Assembly: GCF_000383975.1 (NCBI RefSeq) | Contig: NZ_KB913017.1 | Location: 2,593,527-2,657,526, forward strand | DNA length: 64,000 nt | Reading direction: 5' to 3' | Source: Natronorubrum tibetense GA33 | GTDB lineage: Archaea > Halobacteriota > Halobacteria > Halobacteriales > Natrialbaceae | Part shown: one piece after another, positions 17,215 through 26,019 of the stretch | Numbering within the stretch: position 1 is the first letter of the stretch | How the letters are laid out: every line of letters starts with the position of its first letter | Made by a program: the position numbers and the translations under genes | The notes under the pieces: model-generated | Database searches by the model: none | Told to the model about the DNA's origin: nothing | What the model saw: only the letters and a program-made list of their open reading frames with translations

Positions 17215-17301
17215 CCCTACTGCTCCAAGCAAATCTTCTCTCCTCCGCAGGAAACTGCATATTCGTAAAGTTCTAAAGGCTACAGTGAGAGGGTGGATGT
17301 G

Positions 17302-17763
17302 ATGACGTACGAAAATCTCGATGCAAAACTAGTGAATGCACTTCTCGGCGACGGTCGGGCGAGTCTCCGGAGTCTCGCCGAGGAACTCGACGTCTCCGTC
17401 ACTACCGTTTCGAACCACCTCTCTGATCTCGAGGAAGAGGGGGTCATCGAAGGCTACACGCCGCGAGTCGATTACGATGCGGTCGGCTACGACGTGACAG
17501 CCGTCATCCAGTTGCAGGTCGAAGGAAACGCGCTGCCCGACGTTACCGACACCTTGCGAGATCACCGTCAGATGATCAGCGTTTACGAGGTTACCGGCGA
17601 CTACGACGTGATCGCCATCGGCAAATTCAAAGACACCGACGGCATGAACGACCAGATCAAGGCCCTCCTCACGGACCCCGATATCAAGGCCTCGAACACG
17701 AGCGTCGTCCTGAACGCAGTCTCCGAGAACGAGCAGTTCGAACTCGATATCGACGACGCCTGA
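17302..17763 (+). CDS. lrp: Lrp/AsnC family transcriptional regulator
   Basis: This 153-aa regulator has an N-terminal AsnC-type helix-turn-helix (residues 5-50, with [27 protein letters not shown]). The C-terminal RAM/ligand-binding domain (residues 65-140, [18 protein letters not shown]) binds amino acids and forms octamers. The ATG at 17302 ([10 protein letters not shown]) is preferred to a GTG three codons upstream. Its divergent pairing with glnA makes glutamine synthetase the obvious candidate target. The inducer is inferred to be an amino acid such as glutamine. Confidence 0.95.
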   Translation: MTYENLDAKLVNALLGDGRASLRSLAEELDVSVTTVSNHLSDLEEEGVIEGYTPRVDYDAVGYDVTAVIQLQVEGNALPDVTDTLRDHRQMISVYEVTGDYDVIAIGKFKDTDGMNDQIKALLTDPDIKASNTSVVLNAVSENEQFELDIDDA

Positions 17764-17863
17764 GTGCGTTTGCCACCCGATAGCCGACTGTTTTCTGCGG
17801 CATCGTGGCGTCAGTGGCGATCGCTGTGAGAGAACACACCTGACGAGCAGACGAGAGCGACGA

Positions 17864-19795
<1,932 letters not shown>

Positions 19796-19816
19796 TGGTG
19801 GACGTGTTTCGGTTCG

Positions 19817-19826
19817 AAATATAAAC
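19817..19826 (-). promoter_or_regulatory. TATA box for ABC exporter
   Basis: The minus strand reads GTTTATATTT, centred about 27 nt before the GTG at 19795. This box decides the start of the exporter gene. Confidence 0.6.
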
Positions 19827-19893
19827 TCGTCTCGGTTCCGGATAGTAAGGAGGTGGTCGGGGAGCCTCGAGTCCGAGGCGTGCGCCGAATCGG

Positions 19894-20034
19894 CTACCGG
19901 TAGTATAGCAACGCGAGCCCGAGCCCGAGGAGCAACAGCCCCCACCACAGCGAATCGCCGGGGAGAACGATCAGAAACAGCGTGACGACGCCGGAGGAGA
20001 ACAGCGACCAGCCGAGAGTCGTTTGTGAGCTCAT
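19894..20034 (-). CDS. Small membrane protein, 46 aa
   Basis: A short open frame starts ATG 20034 (MSSQTTLGWSLFSSGVV) and ends TAG at 19894-19896. It encodes two hydrophobic helices (about residues 9-24 and 29-44) joined by the short turn PGDS, ending LLYYR. The composition is typical of the many tiny two-helix membrane proteins of haloarchaea. It lies upstream of the ABC exporter on the same strand but the exporter has its own TATA box. The function is unknown. Confidence 0.6.
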   Translation of the reverse strand: MSSQTTLGWSLFSSGVVTLFLIVLPGDSLWWGLLLLGLGLALLYYR

Positions 20035-20231
20035 ACGCGCCGTACGTGATCCAGCACAATAGGTCGACGGGTTGCCAAGAGAAAGTACTGTGTGGCAGGT
20101 GAACTGTGGGTGAACAGTCGCCCGAAAATCACATACTACGGTACCGCAAGTAAGGCAGACGACTGATGGCTAAACACCCTATCCTGTTATCGGCAAGCGA
20201 GCGGTTCGAAGAACCCGAGTGACGCCGTTCA

Positions 20232-20250
20232 CCGAGCGCGGAGCGCTCGG
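20232..20250. repeat. Palindrome, 8-bp stem with GGA loop
   Basis: CCGAGCGC and GCGCTCGG form a perfect 8-bp stem around a 3-nt loop. It lies 39 bp before the larger palindromic unit. Confidence 0.7.
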
Positions 20251-20288
20251 GCCGACGAGCGACCATCGGGAGCGAGGAGTGCTTTTGC

Positions 20289-20399
20289 ACTAAATTTTGC
20301 CGAGGGCCGGCGAAGCCGGCCCGTGGTTCGAAAGGCGCGAAGCGCCTTTCGTCATCACGAGAGAGCTTCGCTCTCTCGAACGACAGAGCAAAATTTAGT
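20289..20399. repeat. 111-bp unit with 12-bp inverted ends and three GAA-loop hairpins
   Basis: The ends ACTAAATTTTGC (20289-20300) and GCAAAATTTAGT (20388-20399) are perfect inverted repeats. Inside are three hairpins with 3-nt loops: an 8-bp stem GGGCCGGC (20304-20322), a 10-bp stem CGAAAGGCGC (20329-20351) and a 9-bp stem CGAGAGAGC (20358-20378). The loops are GAA, GAA and TTC. The unit ends one base from the thermosome stop codon, so it may serve as its terminator or RNA-stability element, or be a non-autonomous mobile element. Confidence 0.8.
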
Positions 20400-20400
20400 T

Positions 20401-22068
20401 CTACATCATGCCGCCCATACCGCCGCCCATACCGCCCATGCCGCCGGCACCGCCGGGTGCGCCTTCCTCGTCGCCGCCCTTGTCGGTCGACAGATCGCCG
20501 GCGGAGATGATGTCGTCGATTTTGAGCACGAGGTTGGCTGCTTCGGAGGCCGAGGTGACGGCCTGCTCTTTGGCGTGGGCCGGTTCGACAACGCCGGCCT
20601 CGAAGGTGTCCTCGACGTCGCCCGAGAAGACGTTCAGGCCAGCCGTGACGTCGCCGTCGTCGTGGGCTGCACGCAGGTCGACGAGCGTGTCGATGGAGTC
20701 GAGACCCGCGTTCTCGGCGAGCACGCGCGGAACGAGCTCGAGCGAGTCGGCAAAGGCCTCGACGGCGAGCTGTTCGCGGCCGGAGACGGAGTCGGCGTAG
20801 TCACGCAGACGCGAGGCGAGTTCGACTTCGGTCGCACCGCCGCCCGCGAGGACGCGGCCGTCGGAGACGGTCTGTGCGACGACGTCGAGTGCGTCGTTGA
20901 CGCCGCGCTCGAGTTCGTCGACGACGTGGTCGGTCGAGCCGCGAAGCAAGAGCGTGACGCCGTGTGCGTCGTCGCCTTCGACGTAGAACAGTTCGTCATC
21001 GTCGTCGCGGGTGACGTCACCGAAGCCGAGGTCGTCCTCGGTGACGCTCTCGAGGTCGGAGACGACGTTCGCGTTGACGACTTCCGAGAGGAACTCGAGG
21101 TCGGACTTCTTGGCGCGTCGGACGGCCAGAATGTCCTCCTTTGCGAGGTAGTGCTGGGCGAGGTCGTCGATGCCCTTCTGGCAGAAGACGACGTCGGCAC
21201 CGGTGTCGACGATGCGCTGGACCTTGTCCTTGAGCTGTTTCTCCTCACGGTCGAGGAACTTCTGGAGCTGGTCGGGGTCGGTGACGGAGACTTCGGTGTC
21301 GACGTCGGTCTCCTCGACCTCGATCGGCTCGTTCAGCAGCAGGATGTCGGAGTCCGTCGCCTCGGTGGGCATGTTGTCGTGGACGGGGTCCTTGTCGATG
21401 ATGCCACCGACGAGGAGGTCGGATTCGCCGACTGCGCGGCCGGTCTGGGTCTCGATGTTGAGGAACTCGAGGTCGACGACGTTGTCGCCCTCTTCCGTTT
21501 CGACGGTGACCTGACGGACGGCGTCGACGATCAGCTGGGCGAGGTGCTCCTTGTTGACCTCGGTGCCCTTGCCGGTCATCGAGGTTTCGGCGGTCTTCCG
21601 GAGGAGTTCCTCGTCGGTCGTGTCGATCTCGGTCGCGATGTCGTCGATCTCGTCACGAGCCTGCTCTGCGGCCATGTGGAAGCCCTTGATGATCGCCGTT
21701 GGGTGAATGTCCTGCTCGAGGAGGTCCTCGGCGTTCTTGAGGAGTTCGCCGGCGATCGCGACGGCCGTCGTGGTACCGTCGCCAGCCTCGTCTTCCTGTG
21801 TCTCGGCGACCTCGATGATCATCTCGGCCGTCGGGTTGTCGATGTCCATCTCCTGGAGGATGGTCACGCCGTCGTTGGTGATCGTTACCGATCCCATCGA
21901 GTCGACGAGCATCTTGTCCATCCCTTTCGGACCGAGCGTCGAGCGGACGGCCTCGGCGACTGCACGGGCCGCGCTGATGTTGTAGTCCTGCGCGTCCTTG
22001 TCCTTGACGCGCTGGGAATCCTCGCTCATCACGATCATCGGCTGCCCTTGCTGCATTCGCTGGCTCAT
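20401..22068 (-). CDS. ths: Thermosome subunit (group II chaperonin)
   Basis: This 555-aa subunit of the archaeal CCT-like chaperonin refolds proteins in an ATP-dependent double ring. Nucleotide-binding motifs are [10 protein letters not shown] near residue 42 and GDGTTT near residue 95. The C-terminus is the usual flexible Gly/Met-rich tail ([11 protein letters not shown]). ATG 22068 ([10 protein letters not shown]) is chosen because a TATA box lies 31 nt upstream; an ATG five codons earlier is too near the box. Haloarchaea usually have two or three paralogous subunits, so the A/B/C designation is left open. The C-terminus abuts a palindromic unit. Confidence 0.97.
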   Translation of the reverse strand: MSQRMQQGQPMIVMSEDSQRVKDKDAQDYNISAARAVAEAVRSTLGPKGMDKMLVDSMGSVTITNDGVTILQEMDIDNPTAEMIIEVAETQEDEAGDGTTTAVAIAGELLKNAEDLLEQDIHPTAIIKGFHMAAEQARDEIDDIATEIDTTDEELLRKTAETSMTGKGTEVNKEHLAQLIVDAVRQVTVETEEGDNVVDLEFLNIETQTGRAVGESDLLVGGIIDKDPVHDNMPTEATDSDILLLNEPIEVEETDVDTEVSVTDPDQLQKFLDREEKQLKDKVQRIVDTGADVVFCQKGIDDLAQHYLAKEDILAVRRAKKSDLEFLSEVVNANVVSDLESVTEDDLGFGDVTRDDDDELFYVEGDDAHGVTLLLRGSTDHVVDELERGVNDALDVVAQTVSDGRVLAGGGATEVELASRLRDYADSVSGREQLAVEAFADSLELVPRVLAENAGLDSIDTLVDLRAAHDDGDVTAGLNVFSGDVEDTFEAGVVEPAHAKEQAVTSASEAANLVLKIDDIISAGDLSTDKGGDEEGAPGGAGGMGGMGGGMGGMM

Positions 22069-22382
22069 AGTCAGCTGATTCATTGTTTGCCCTTCTATAT
22101 AAAGATGGTGTTTTTCGCCATTCGTGATGGTCAGCGACTGCCGAACGTGAGGCGGAGAAACCACCGGATGGCGACGGGTCGTGTGCCCGTATTTGACATG
22201 CGTTACCAATCAGCTCGTCGCTCGAGACGACGACTGTATCCGCCACATTTATACAGTGTTGAGCATCGATCGCGAATCGAAGGGGCTCGCCTTCGCTCGA
22301 GAGCGTCGATACCTATAGTAGCCACTGACAGTCAGTGCACACCTGATCGCACGACGGCTGTGCGATCAGTGTGTAACTCGTT
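22069..22382. other. 314-bp thermosome-SRAP intergenic region
   Basis: It holds the thermosome promoter (about 22090-22110), a stretch with a second TATA-like ATTTATAC near 22247, and most of the MITE-like element at 22313-22398. No gene was recognised. Confidence 0.6.
22096..22103 (-). promoter_or_regulatory. TATA box for thermosome
   Basis: The minus strand reads TTTATATA, 31 nt before ATG 22068. It is one of the strongest TATA matches in the window, as expected for an abundant heat-inducible chaperonin. Confidence 0.65.
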
Positions 22383-22398
22383 TCAGTTGTTACTATAG
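22313..22398. repeat. 86-bp MITE-like inverted-repeat element (copy A)
   Basis: The element is bounded by CTATAGTA and TACTATAG (perfect 8 bp; 14 of 16 bp match over the outer 16). It contains two nested palindromes: CACTGAC/GTCAGTG around a single A (22323-22337) and the 10-bp stem CTGATCGCAC/GTGCGATCAG (22343-22369). It overlaps the last codons and stop of the SRAP gene. Diverged relatives lie at 25925-25978 and 55364-55422 in the opposite orientation. Confidence 0.8.
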
Positions 22399-23108
22399 GA
22401 CTCAACCGGTTCGACCAGCGACGCCTCGTCGATCGACGGATCGTTAACCGCACGCGAGACTGGGTACGCGCGGAGTTCCTCGGCCGGATAGGGCTCGAGA
22501 AGCGATTTCGGATCGTCGACAGTCAGCCACTCGCGTTCGCGATCGGGCTCGAGGATGACCGCCATTCGGTGGTGAAGCTCCGAGACGAGGTCGTTCGGCT
22601 CCGTTGTGACGATGGTAAACGTTTCGAGCGGTCCGTCTTCGCTATCGTCGTCCGCGACGCCGCCACCGAAGGCGTCGAGACCAGCCTGGGTTGTCTCGTC
22701 GTCGGGCTCCCAGCGTTCCCAGAGCCCGGCCATCGCGAAGACGCGATCGTCCTCGAAGGCGACTCTGTAGGGCTGTTTTCCGTTCTCGGTCTCGACCCAC
22801 TCGTAGAAGCCGTCCGCGGGAACGATACATCTCCGTCGTTCGTACGCCGCCCGAAAGCTCGGCTTCTCGTCTACCGTCTCCGCACGCGCGTTGATGAGAC
22901 CGTTTTTGTCGTCGTCGGCCCACGATGGCACCAGTCCCCACTCGAGGCGCTGGATCGTCTCGGGCGCGTCGTTCGTGATCACCGGGAGCCGCTGGCCCGG
23001 CGTCATGTTGTACCGCGGCGTGAACTCCTCGCTCGAGTCCGCGAATCGGGCGTCGAATCGCTCCTCGAGTGCCGCCTGCTCGACCATCAGTGTGTAGCGA
23101 CCGCACAT
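22383..23108 (-). CDS. SRAP/HMCES-YedK family protein (abasic-site DNA-protein crosslinker)
   Basis: This 241-aa SOS-response-associated-peptidase-family protein starts MCGRYTL; after Met removal Cys2 is the residue that crosslinks to abasic sites in single-stranded DNA. Other conserved elements are EFTPRYNMTPGQ, the WGLVPSWA strand, NARAET, the DGFYEW glutamate and a SELHHRMAVIL segment in place of the usual H-D-R-M-P-V-I-L. Within the expected family length range. Its last five codons and stop fall inside the 86-bp inverted-repeat element, suggesting that insertion replaced the original C-terminus. Confidence 0.93.
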   Translation of the reverse strand: MCGRYTLMVEQAALEERFDARFADSSEEFTPRYNMTPGQRLPVITNDAPETIQRLEWGLVPSWADDDKNGLINARAETVDEKPSFRAAYERRRCIVPADGFYEWVETENGKQPYRVAFEDDRVFAMAGLWERWEPDDETTQAGLDAFGGGVADDDSEDGPLETFTIVTTEPNDLVSELHHRMAVILEPDREREWLTVDDPKSLLEPYPAEELRAYPVSRAVNDPSIDEASLVEPVESYSNN

Positions 23109-23268
23109 ACTAGCGTCGTCGGCCGCCGCGGATATATGGTTGTCCGGTAGTCGCTCGCTCGGTATTCGGCGGCTACTCGGGCAGTATCGAGGGCGTACCC
23201 GTGGCCGGTAAGGCAGTAGGTGGCGTGTTACCATACACGGTTCCGTCGGAGCTCTCCACGAGAGTACA

Positions 23269-23382
23269 ATGACGGATCGATACGAGATGCTGCTCTGCAA
23301 AGACGGCCTGCTAGAGATTCGGAACCCGGAGAACGAGGACCGGTGGATCACAACCGACTCGCCGGCGGAGCTTAGGCGGTAG
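23269..23382 (+). CDS. Small conserved-looking protein, 37 aa
   Basis: A short open frame, ATG 23269 to TAG 23380-23382, encodes MTDRYEMLLCKDGLLEIRNP followed by ENEDRWITTDSPAELRR. The composition is charged and soluble with a beta-hairpin-like core (MLLCKDGLLEIRNP), and it looks like a family of tiny haloarchaeal proteins seen as single-domain orphans. It is divergent from the SRAP gene and converges on the TnpB element. The family assignment is from memory and the function is unknown. Confidence 0.6.
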   Translation: MTDRYEMLLCKDGLLEIRNPENEDRWITTDSPAELRR

Positions 23383-23510
23383 TCGGTTCGGCTCCGTGAC
23401 AGCAGGTGCTGTTCTGCCACTGTGGTGTGGAAACAAATCGCCGCAGCTTCCCACTGCTCATGACGCGTGTAGATCATCGTTCGGAAAACGCCAAGACTGG
23501 GATATCAACT

Positions 23511-23700
23511 GCCCCGCACAGGACACGGGGCTTGTCAGTGAACTCGGCCGTTATCCCGATAGCGGGGTCGGTACGAAACCTTGGTTCGGCCTCACCGTTC
23601 CTGACTTCAGGGCGAGTTGACCGTCGCCCGTCCGCCGAGACGACTGTAGGCCTCGACGGACGAACCGTAATCCGACGTTCTTTGCACCGACGTAATCAGC
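23511..23700 (-). ncRNA. Candidate omega/re-RNA of the TnpB element
   Basis: TnpB nucleases use a guide RNA transcribed from the 3' end of tnpB through the right end of the element. The region holds the stop codon, a near-palindrome (CGAACC/GGTTTCG, around 23575) and the terminal 6-bp hairpin. The boundaries are guesses from the family model, not seen directly. Confidence 0.3.
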
Positions 23701-24804
23701 GTTGGCAGTAGTTCCACACTCGCGACACTCGAACGCTGCCTGTCGAATGCGGTTCTTTTCGCTCGTATATCCACATTCCGGACACTGTCGGCTCGTATTC
23801 TCTGGTGAAACGAACTCGATACGAATTCCCGCAGCCGTAGCTTTGTATTCGACCAGATCGACGAGTTGGCGGTGTGCCCACTGGTGAAATTCTTTGACAG
23901 GGGGTGCACGCTCCCGAATATGTTTGAGATTTTCGAATGCGATATAATCGCAGTCGTGGGTTACTGCTTCCTCGAGAATATCGTTGGCGACGTGATGCAA
24001 CATCTCGCGCACATAGCGTGACTCTCGTCCGCTCATCCGCTGAATGGTGCGATGTGCTGACTGCGTTCCGGCTTCTTGAAGGCTGGAGCGTATTCGTTCG
24101 AATTGGCGGTGTCTGTGGCGTAGTTCTCCCCCCGAAGCGAAGTAGGCCGTACTGGTAGTGGCAATGTTGACGATGCCGAGATCGACACCGAGAACTGTCC
24201 TGTCCCCAGTGTCGTCCTGCCTCTCGGTCGTCGGTTCGGGCTTTGGCTTACGGAAACCCAGATGCAAATACCAGTCACCGTCCCGCTTCGATATCGTCGA
24301 TTCGGTCAGTTCCCACTCGTCGTCCTCGAGATACTGTCGCTGGTAACCCGTTTCGTCGTCGGGAAGTGCGAGATTACAGCGAATCCGATCGGTGAGCGTT
24401 GCTAGCGAGACGGAACCGTCGGAAAACAGCGTCATCGATCGCGCGTCGTAAACGAGCGTATCGCTCGTGAAGGTCGGCCGAGACGTCTTGTAATTCTCGT
24501 CCAAGTCGTCGATCTCCTCGATACCAGAGAGTGCGGCTGCAGCTTTGTGCGTAGCGAGAATCGCGTGTTGGCTTCCGAGACGCGTTTGCTCACGTATCTC
24601 GTCGTACGCGAGTTGTTGCAGTTGCGTTTTCCGTGTCTCCCCAACTGTCCAGCCGATACGAGTACTGATGTTACAGGCGTATTGCCATTCGTCAAGTGTC
24701 TCATCGAGCGCTCGCCGTTGCTCGGGAGTAAGGATAGGGCGGGTGATCGCAGTCCGTCTCAGGTAGTCACCTGCCACGGAAAGAAGTTGATAGTAGACAT
24801 ACAT
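23551..24804 (-). CDS. tnpB: TnpB (RuvC-like RNA-guided nuclease of IS200/IS605)
   Basis: This 417-aa protein, the ancestor-type relative of Cas12, is full length. The RuvC catalytic triad is intact: Asp208 (GVDLGIVNIAT), Glu291 (IAFENLK) and Asp370 (NADYVGAKN). The zinc ribbon has Cys341, Cys344 (CPEC), Cys360 and Cys363 (CREC). The N-terminal half has the usual WED/REC-like helical region (residues 1-200). It probably cuts DNA guided by RNA made from its own 3' region, promoting element retention. No TnpA accompanies it. Confidence 0.93.
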   Translation of the reverse strand: MYVYYQLLSVAGDYLRRTAITRPILTPEQRRALDETLDEWQYACNISTRIGWTVGETRKTQLQQLAYDEIREQTRLGSQHAILATHKAAAALSGIEEIDDLDENYKTSRPTFTSDTLVYDARSMTLFSDGSVSLATLTDRIRCNLALPDDETGYQRQYLEDDEWELTESTISKRDGDWYLHLGFRKPKPEPTTERQDDTGDRTVLGVDLGIVNIATTSTAYFASGGELRHRHRQFERIRSSLQEAGTQSAHRTIQRMSGRESRYVREMLHHVANDILEEAVTHDCDYIAFENLKHIRERAPPVKEFHQWAHRQLVDLVEYKATAAGIRIEFVSPENTSRQCPECGYTSEKNRIRQAAFECRECGTTANADYVGAKNVGLRFVRRGLQSSRRTGDGQLALKSGTVRPNQGFVPTPLSG

Positions 24805-25015
24805 TAGTTAATCGGTTTTAATTGACAGTTCCCTAGGGTCGACGCGCTTCGGTAGAGAATCGAGATATAACGAAGACGAAATCAGGCAGTGTTCTCGTCA
24901 CGGACGGGGATCGAGCGTTTTCGATCAGGCTCGAGGGTTCTGACAGGGTATCTGCTCGGATTTCACTATCTGAATGTTAATACCCCTAATAGAACACATT
25001 TGTGCTCTTTTCTTT

Positions 25016-25021
25016 CAAAAA
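25016..25021 (-). terminator. T-run after tRNA-Ser
   Basis: The minus strand has six T residues starting a few bases after the tRNA 3' end, followed by a second T-containing stretch. Oligo-T is the normal stop signal for archaeal RNA polymerase. Confidence 0.5.
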
Positions 25022-25023
25022 AG

Positions 25024-25104
25024 CGCCAGGACAGGGATTTGAACCCTGAATCCCAAAGGGAACACGCTTTCCAGGCGTGCGCCTTACCGTTCGGCCATCC
25101 TGGC
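25024..25104 (-). tRNA. tRNA-Ser (anticodon GGA)
   Basis: The 81-nt gene folds with acceptor stem GCCAGGA/TCCTGGC, discriminator G73 as usual for serine tRNAs, and D arm GGCC..GGC. The anticodon stem is CACGC/GCGTG with loop CTGGAAA, giving anticodon GGA. A long variable arm (TTCCCTTTGGGAT) and T arm with GTTCAAATC follow. The CCA end is not encoded. No intron is present. It reads UCC and UCU serine codons. Confidence 0.95.
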
Positions 25105-25131
25105 TCGAGTCAACCTAACGGGGTCCGTCGT

Positions 25132-25407
25132 TTAACTCTTACTTTTACCGTCGCCGCCGTGTGACTCGGTTTCACCCGTCACGCGACGGGCCGACCACGC
25201 GGCGACCCGGTGCTCGAGCAGGTACGCACCGGTCATCGCCCCGGTCCCAACGATCACGGCCACGAACGCAGCCTGCGTGATTGGGAGTAGCGACTCGACG
25301 AACAGCGCGTAGCCCTGCACGAGCACCAGGAAGGCCATGAAACCGACGGCACCCCAGAGCAGGGCGGAGACGACGCGGCGATCGAGTCCGAACACGCCTC
25401 GAGTCAC
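25132..25407 (-). CDS. Small two-helix membrane protein downstream of RidA
   Basis: This 91-aa protein has two transmembrane helices (about residues 12-35 and 43-64) after a short basic N-terminus, and a charged polar C-terminal tail. It starts one base after the ridA stop codon and is therefore in the same operon. The family is not recognised and the function is unknown. It is encoded just upstream of tRNA-Ser on the same strand. Confidence 0.75.
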   Translation of the reverse strand: MTRGVFGLDRRVVSALLWGAVGFMAFLVLVQGYALFVESLLPITQAAFVAVIVGTGAMTGAYLLEHRVAAWSARRVTGETESHGGDGKSKS

Positions 25408-25408
25408 C

Positions 25409-25789
25409 TCACTCGAGGCTCGCTACGGCTTCGATTTCGACGCCGACGCCCTTGGGGAGGGCGGCGACTTCGACGGCGCTGCGGGCCGGCGGCTCGTCGT
25501 CGAAGTAGTCGGCGTAGGTCTCGTTCATCGCCTCGAAGTCGTCGATGTCGTCGAGGAAGACGGTGACTTTGAGGACGTCCGCCGACGTCGCACCGGCCTC
25601 GTCGAGGACGCCGTCGAGGTTGTAGAGGGCCTGTTCGGTCTGGGATTCGATGGATTCGTCCGCGAGCAGTTCCCCTTCGGTCGTCAGCGGGATCTGGCCG
25701 GCGGTGAACAGCAGCGAGCCGTTGCTGGTCGCCTGACTGTACGCGCCGACCGCAGCGGGTGCGTCGTCGGTTTCGATGATCCGTTTCAT
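25409..25789 (-). CDS. ridA: RidA/YjgF family enamine/imine deaminase
   Basis: This 126-aa protein is full length for RidA, which hydrolyses reactive 2-aminoacrylate and other enamines released by PLP dehydratases such as threonine or serine dehydratase. The family signatures AVGAYSQA, LLFTAGQIPL, LKVTVFLDDIDDF and the catalytic Arg in PPARSAVEVAALP are all present. ATG 25789 lies 27 nt after a TATA-like CTTTTAAGT, which rules against the 47-codon upstream extension. A threonine dehydratase gene, the natural source of its substrate, is about 3.3 kb away. Confidence 0.96.
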   Translation of the reverse strand: MKRIIETDDAPAAVGAYSQATSNGSLLFTAGQIPLTTEGELLADESIESQTEQALYNLDGVLDEAGATSADVLKVTVFLDDIDDFEAMNETYADYFDDEPPARSAVEVAALPKGVGVEIEAVASLE

Positions 25790-25811
25790 ACGGTAGCACT
25801 CTATGCGGGTG

Positions 25812-25820
25812 GACTTAAAA
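25812..25820 (-). promoter_or_regulatory. TATA-like box for ridA operon
   Basis: CTTTTAAGT on the minus strand, centred about 27 nt before ATG 25789. Confidence 0.5.
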
Positions 25821-25924
25821 GAAGGCGAAATCGGTTCCAGGCAGACTCGAGGGCGCGCGACGGACTGGCTCGCCCCAGTTTCGATTTCGATAACGATGGT
25901 AACAATCGAGTTGAATGACGCGAC

Positions 25925-25978
25925 GATCACACGGCAGTCGTGCGAACAGGTGTGCGGTTATCTTCAGTGGCTACTACA
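25925..25978. repeat. Diverged copy B of the MITE-like element
   Basis: The segment shares TCGTGCGA, CAGGTGTGC and CAGTGGCTACTA with the complement of the element at 22313-22398, including its outer end. The other half has decayed. It lies directly upstream (42 bp) of the six-PAS histidine kinase start and may contribute to its promoter region. Confidence 0.6.
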
Positions 25979-26019
25979 ATCGGCGGCGGGCTTATGCGAC
26001 TCGATGGCTTTTTCGCCGT

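Larger units (their letters stand above)
20035..20400. other. 366-bp intergenic region dominated by palindromes
   Basis: It separates the 46-aa membrane protein from the thermosome stop codon. It holds an AT-moderate part (20080-20165), an isolated hairpin at 20232-20250 and the 111-bp inverted-repeat-bounded unit described separately. An 18-codon frame at 20166 was seen but has no support. Confidence 0.6.
23511..24804 (-). mobile_element. IS200/IS605-type element with tnpB only (ends approximate)
   Basis: A tnpB gene without any tnpA nearby is followed on its 3' side, 20 bp after the stop codon, by a perfect 6-bp-stem hairpin GCCCCG...CGGGGC (23511-23531). Such subterminal hairpins mark the right end of IS200/IS605 elements. 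The left end could not be located, so the element is drawn from the hairpin to the tnpB start. Mobilisation would need TnpA supplied from elsewhere. Confidence 0.5.

Noticed and set aside
20166-20222. An 18-codon frame starting MAKHPILLSASERF
   Set aside because: It is too short to support, with no conserved pattern and no promoter at the expected spacing; it is left as part of the intergenic description.
20323-22398. A 691-codon open frame on the plus strand across the thermosome
   Set aside because: It is exactly antisense to the thermosome gene. Open frames antisense to acidic high-GC genes are common in haloarchaea; the product is Val/Asp/Leu-rich with no domain.
22383-23477. A longer SRAP protein starting 123 codons upstream
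   Set aside because: The family needs Cys directly after the initiator Met (MCGRY at 23108), so the extension would abolish the active site.
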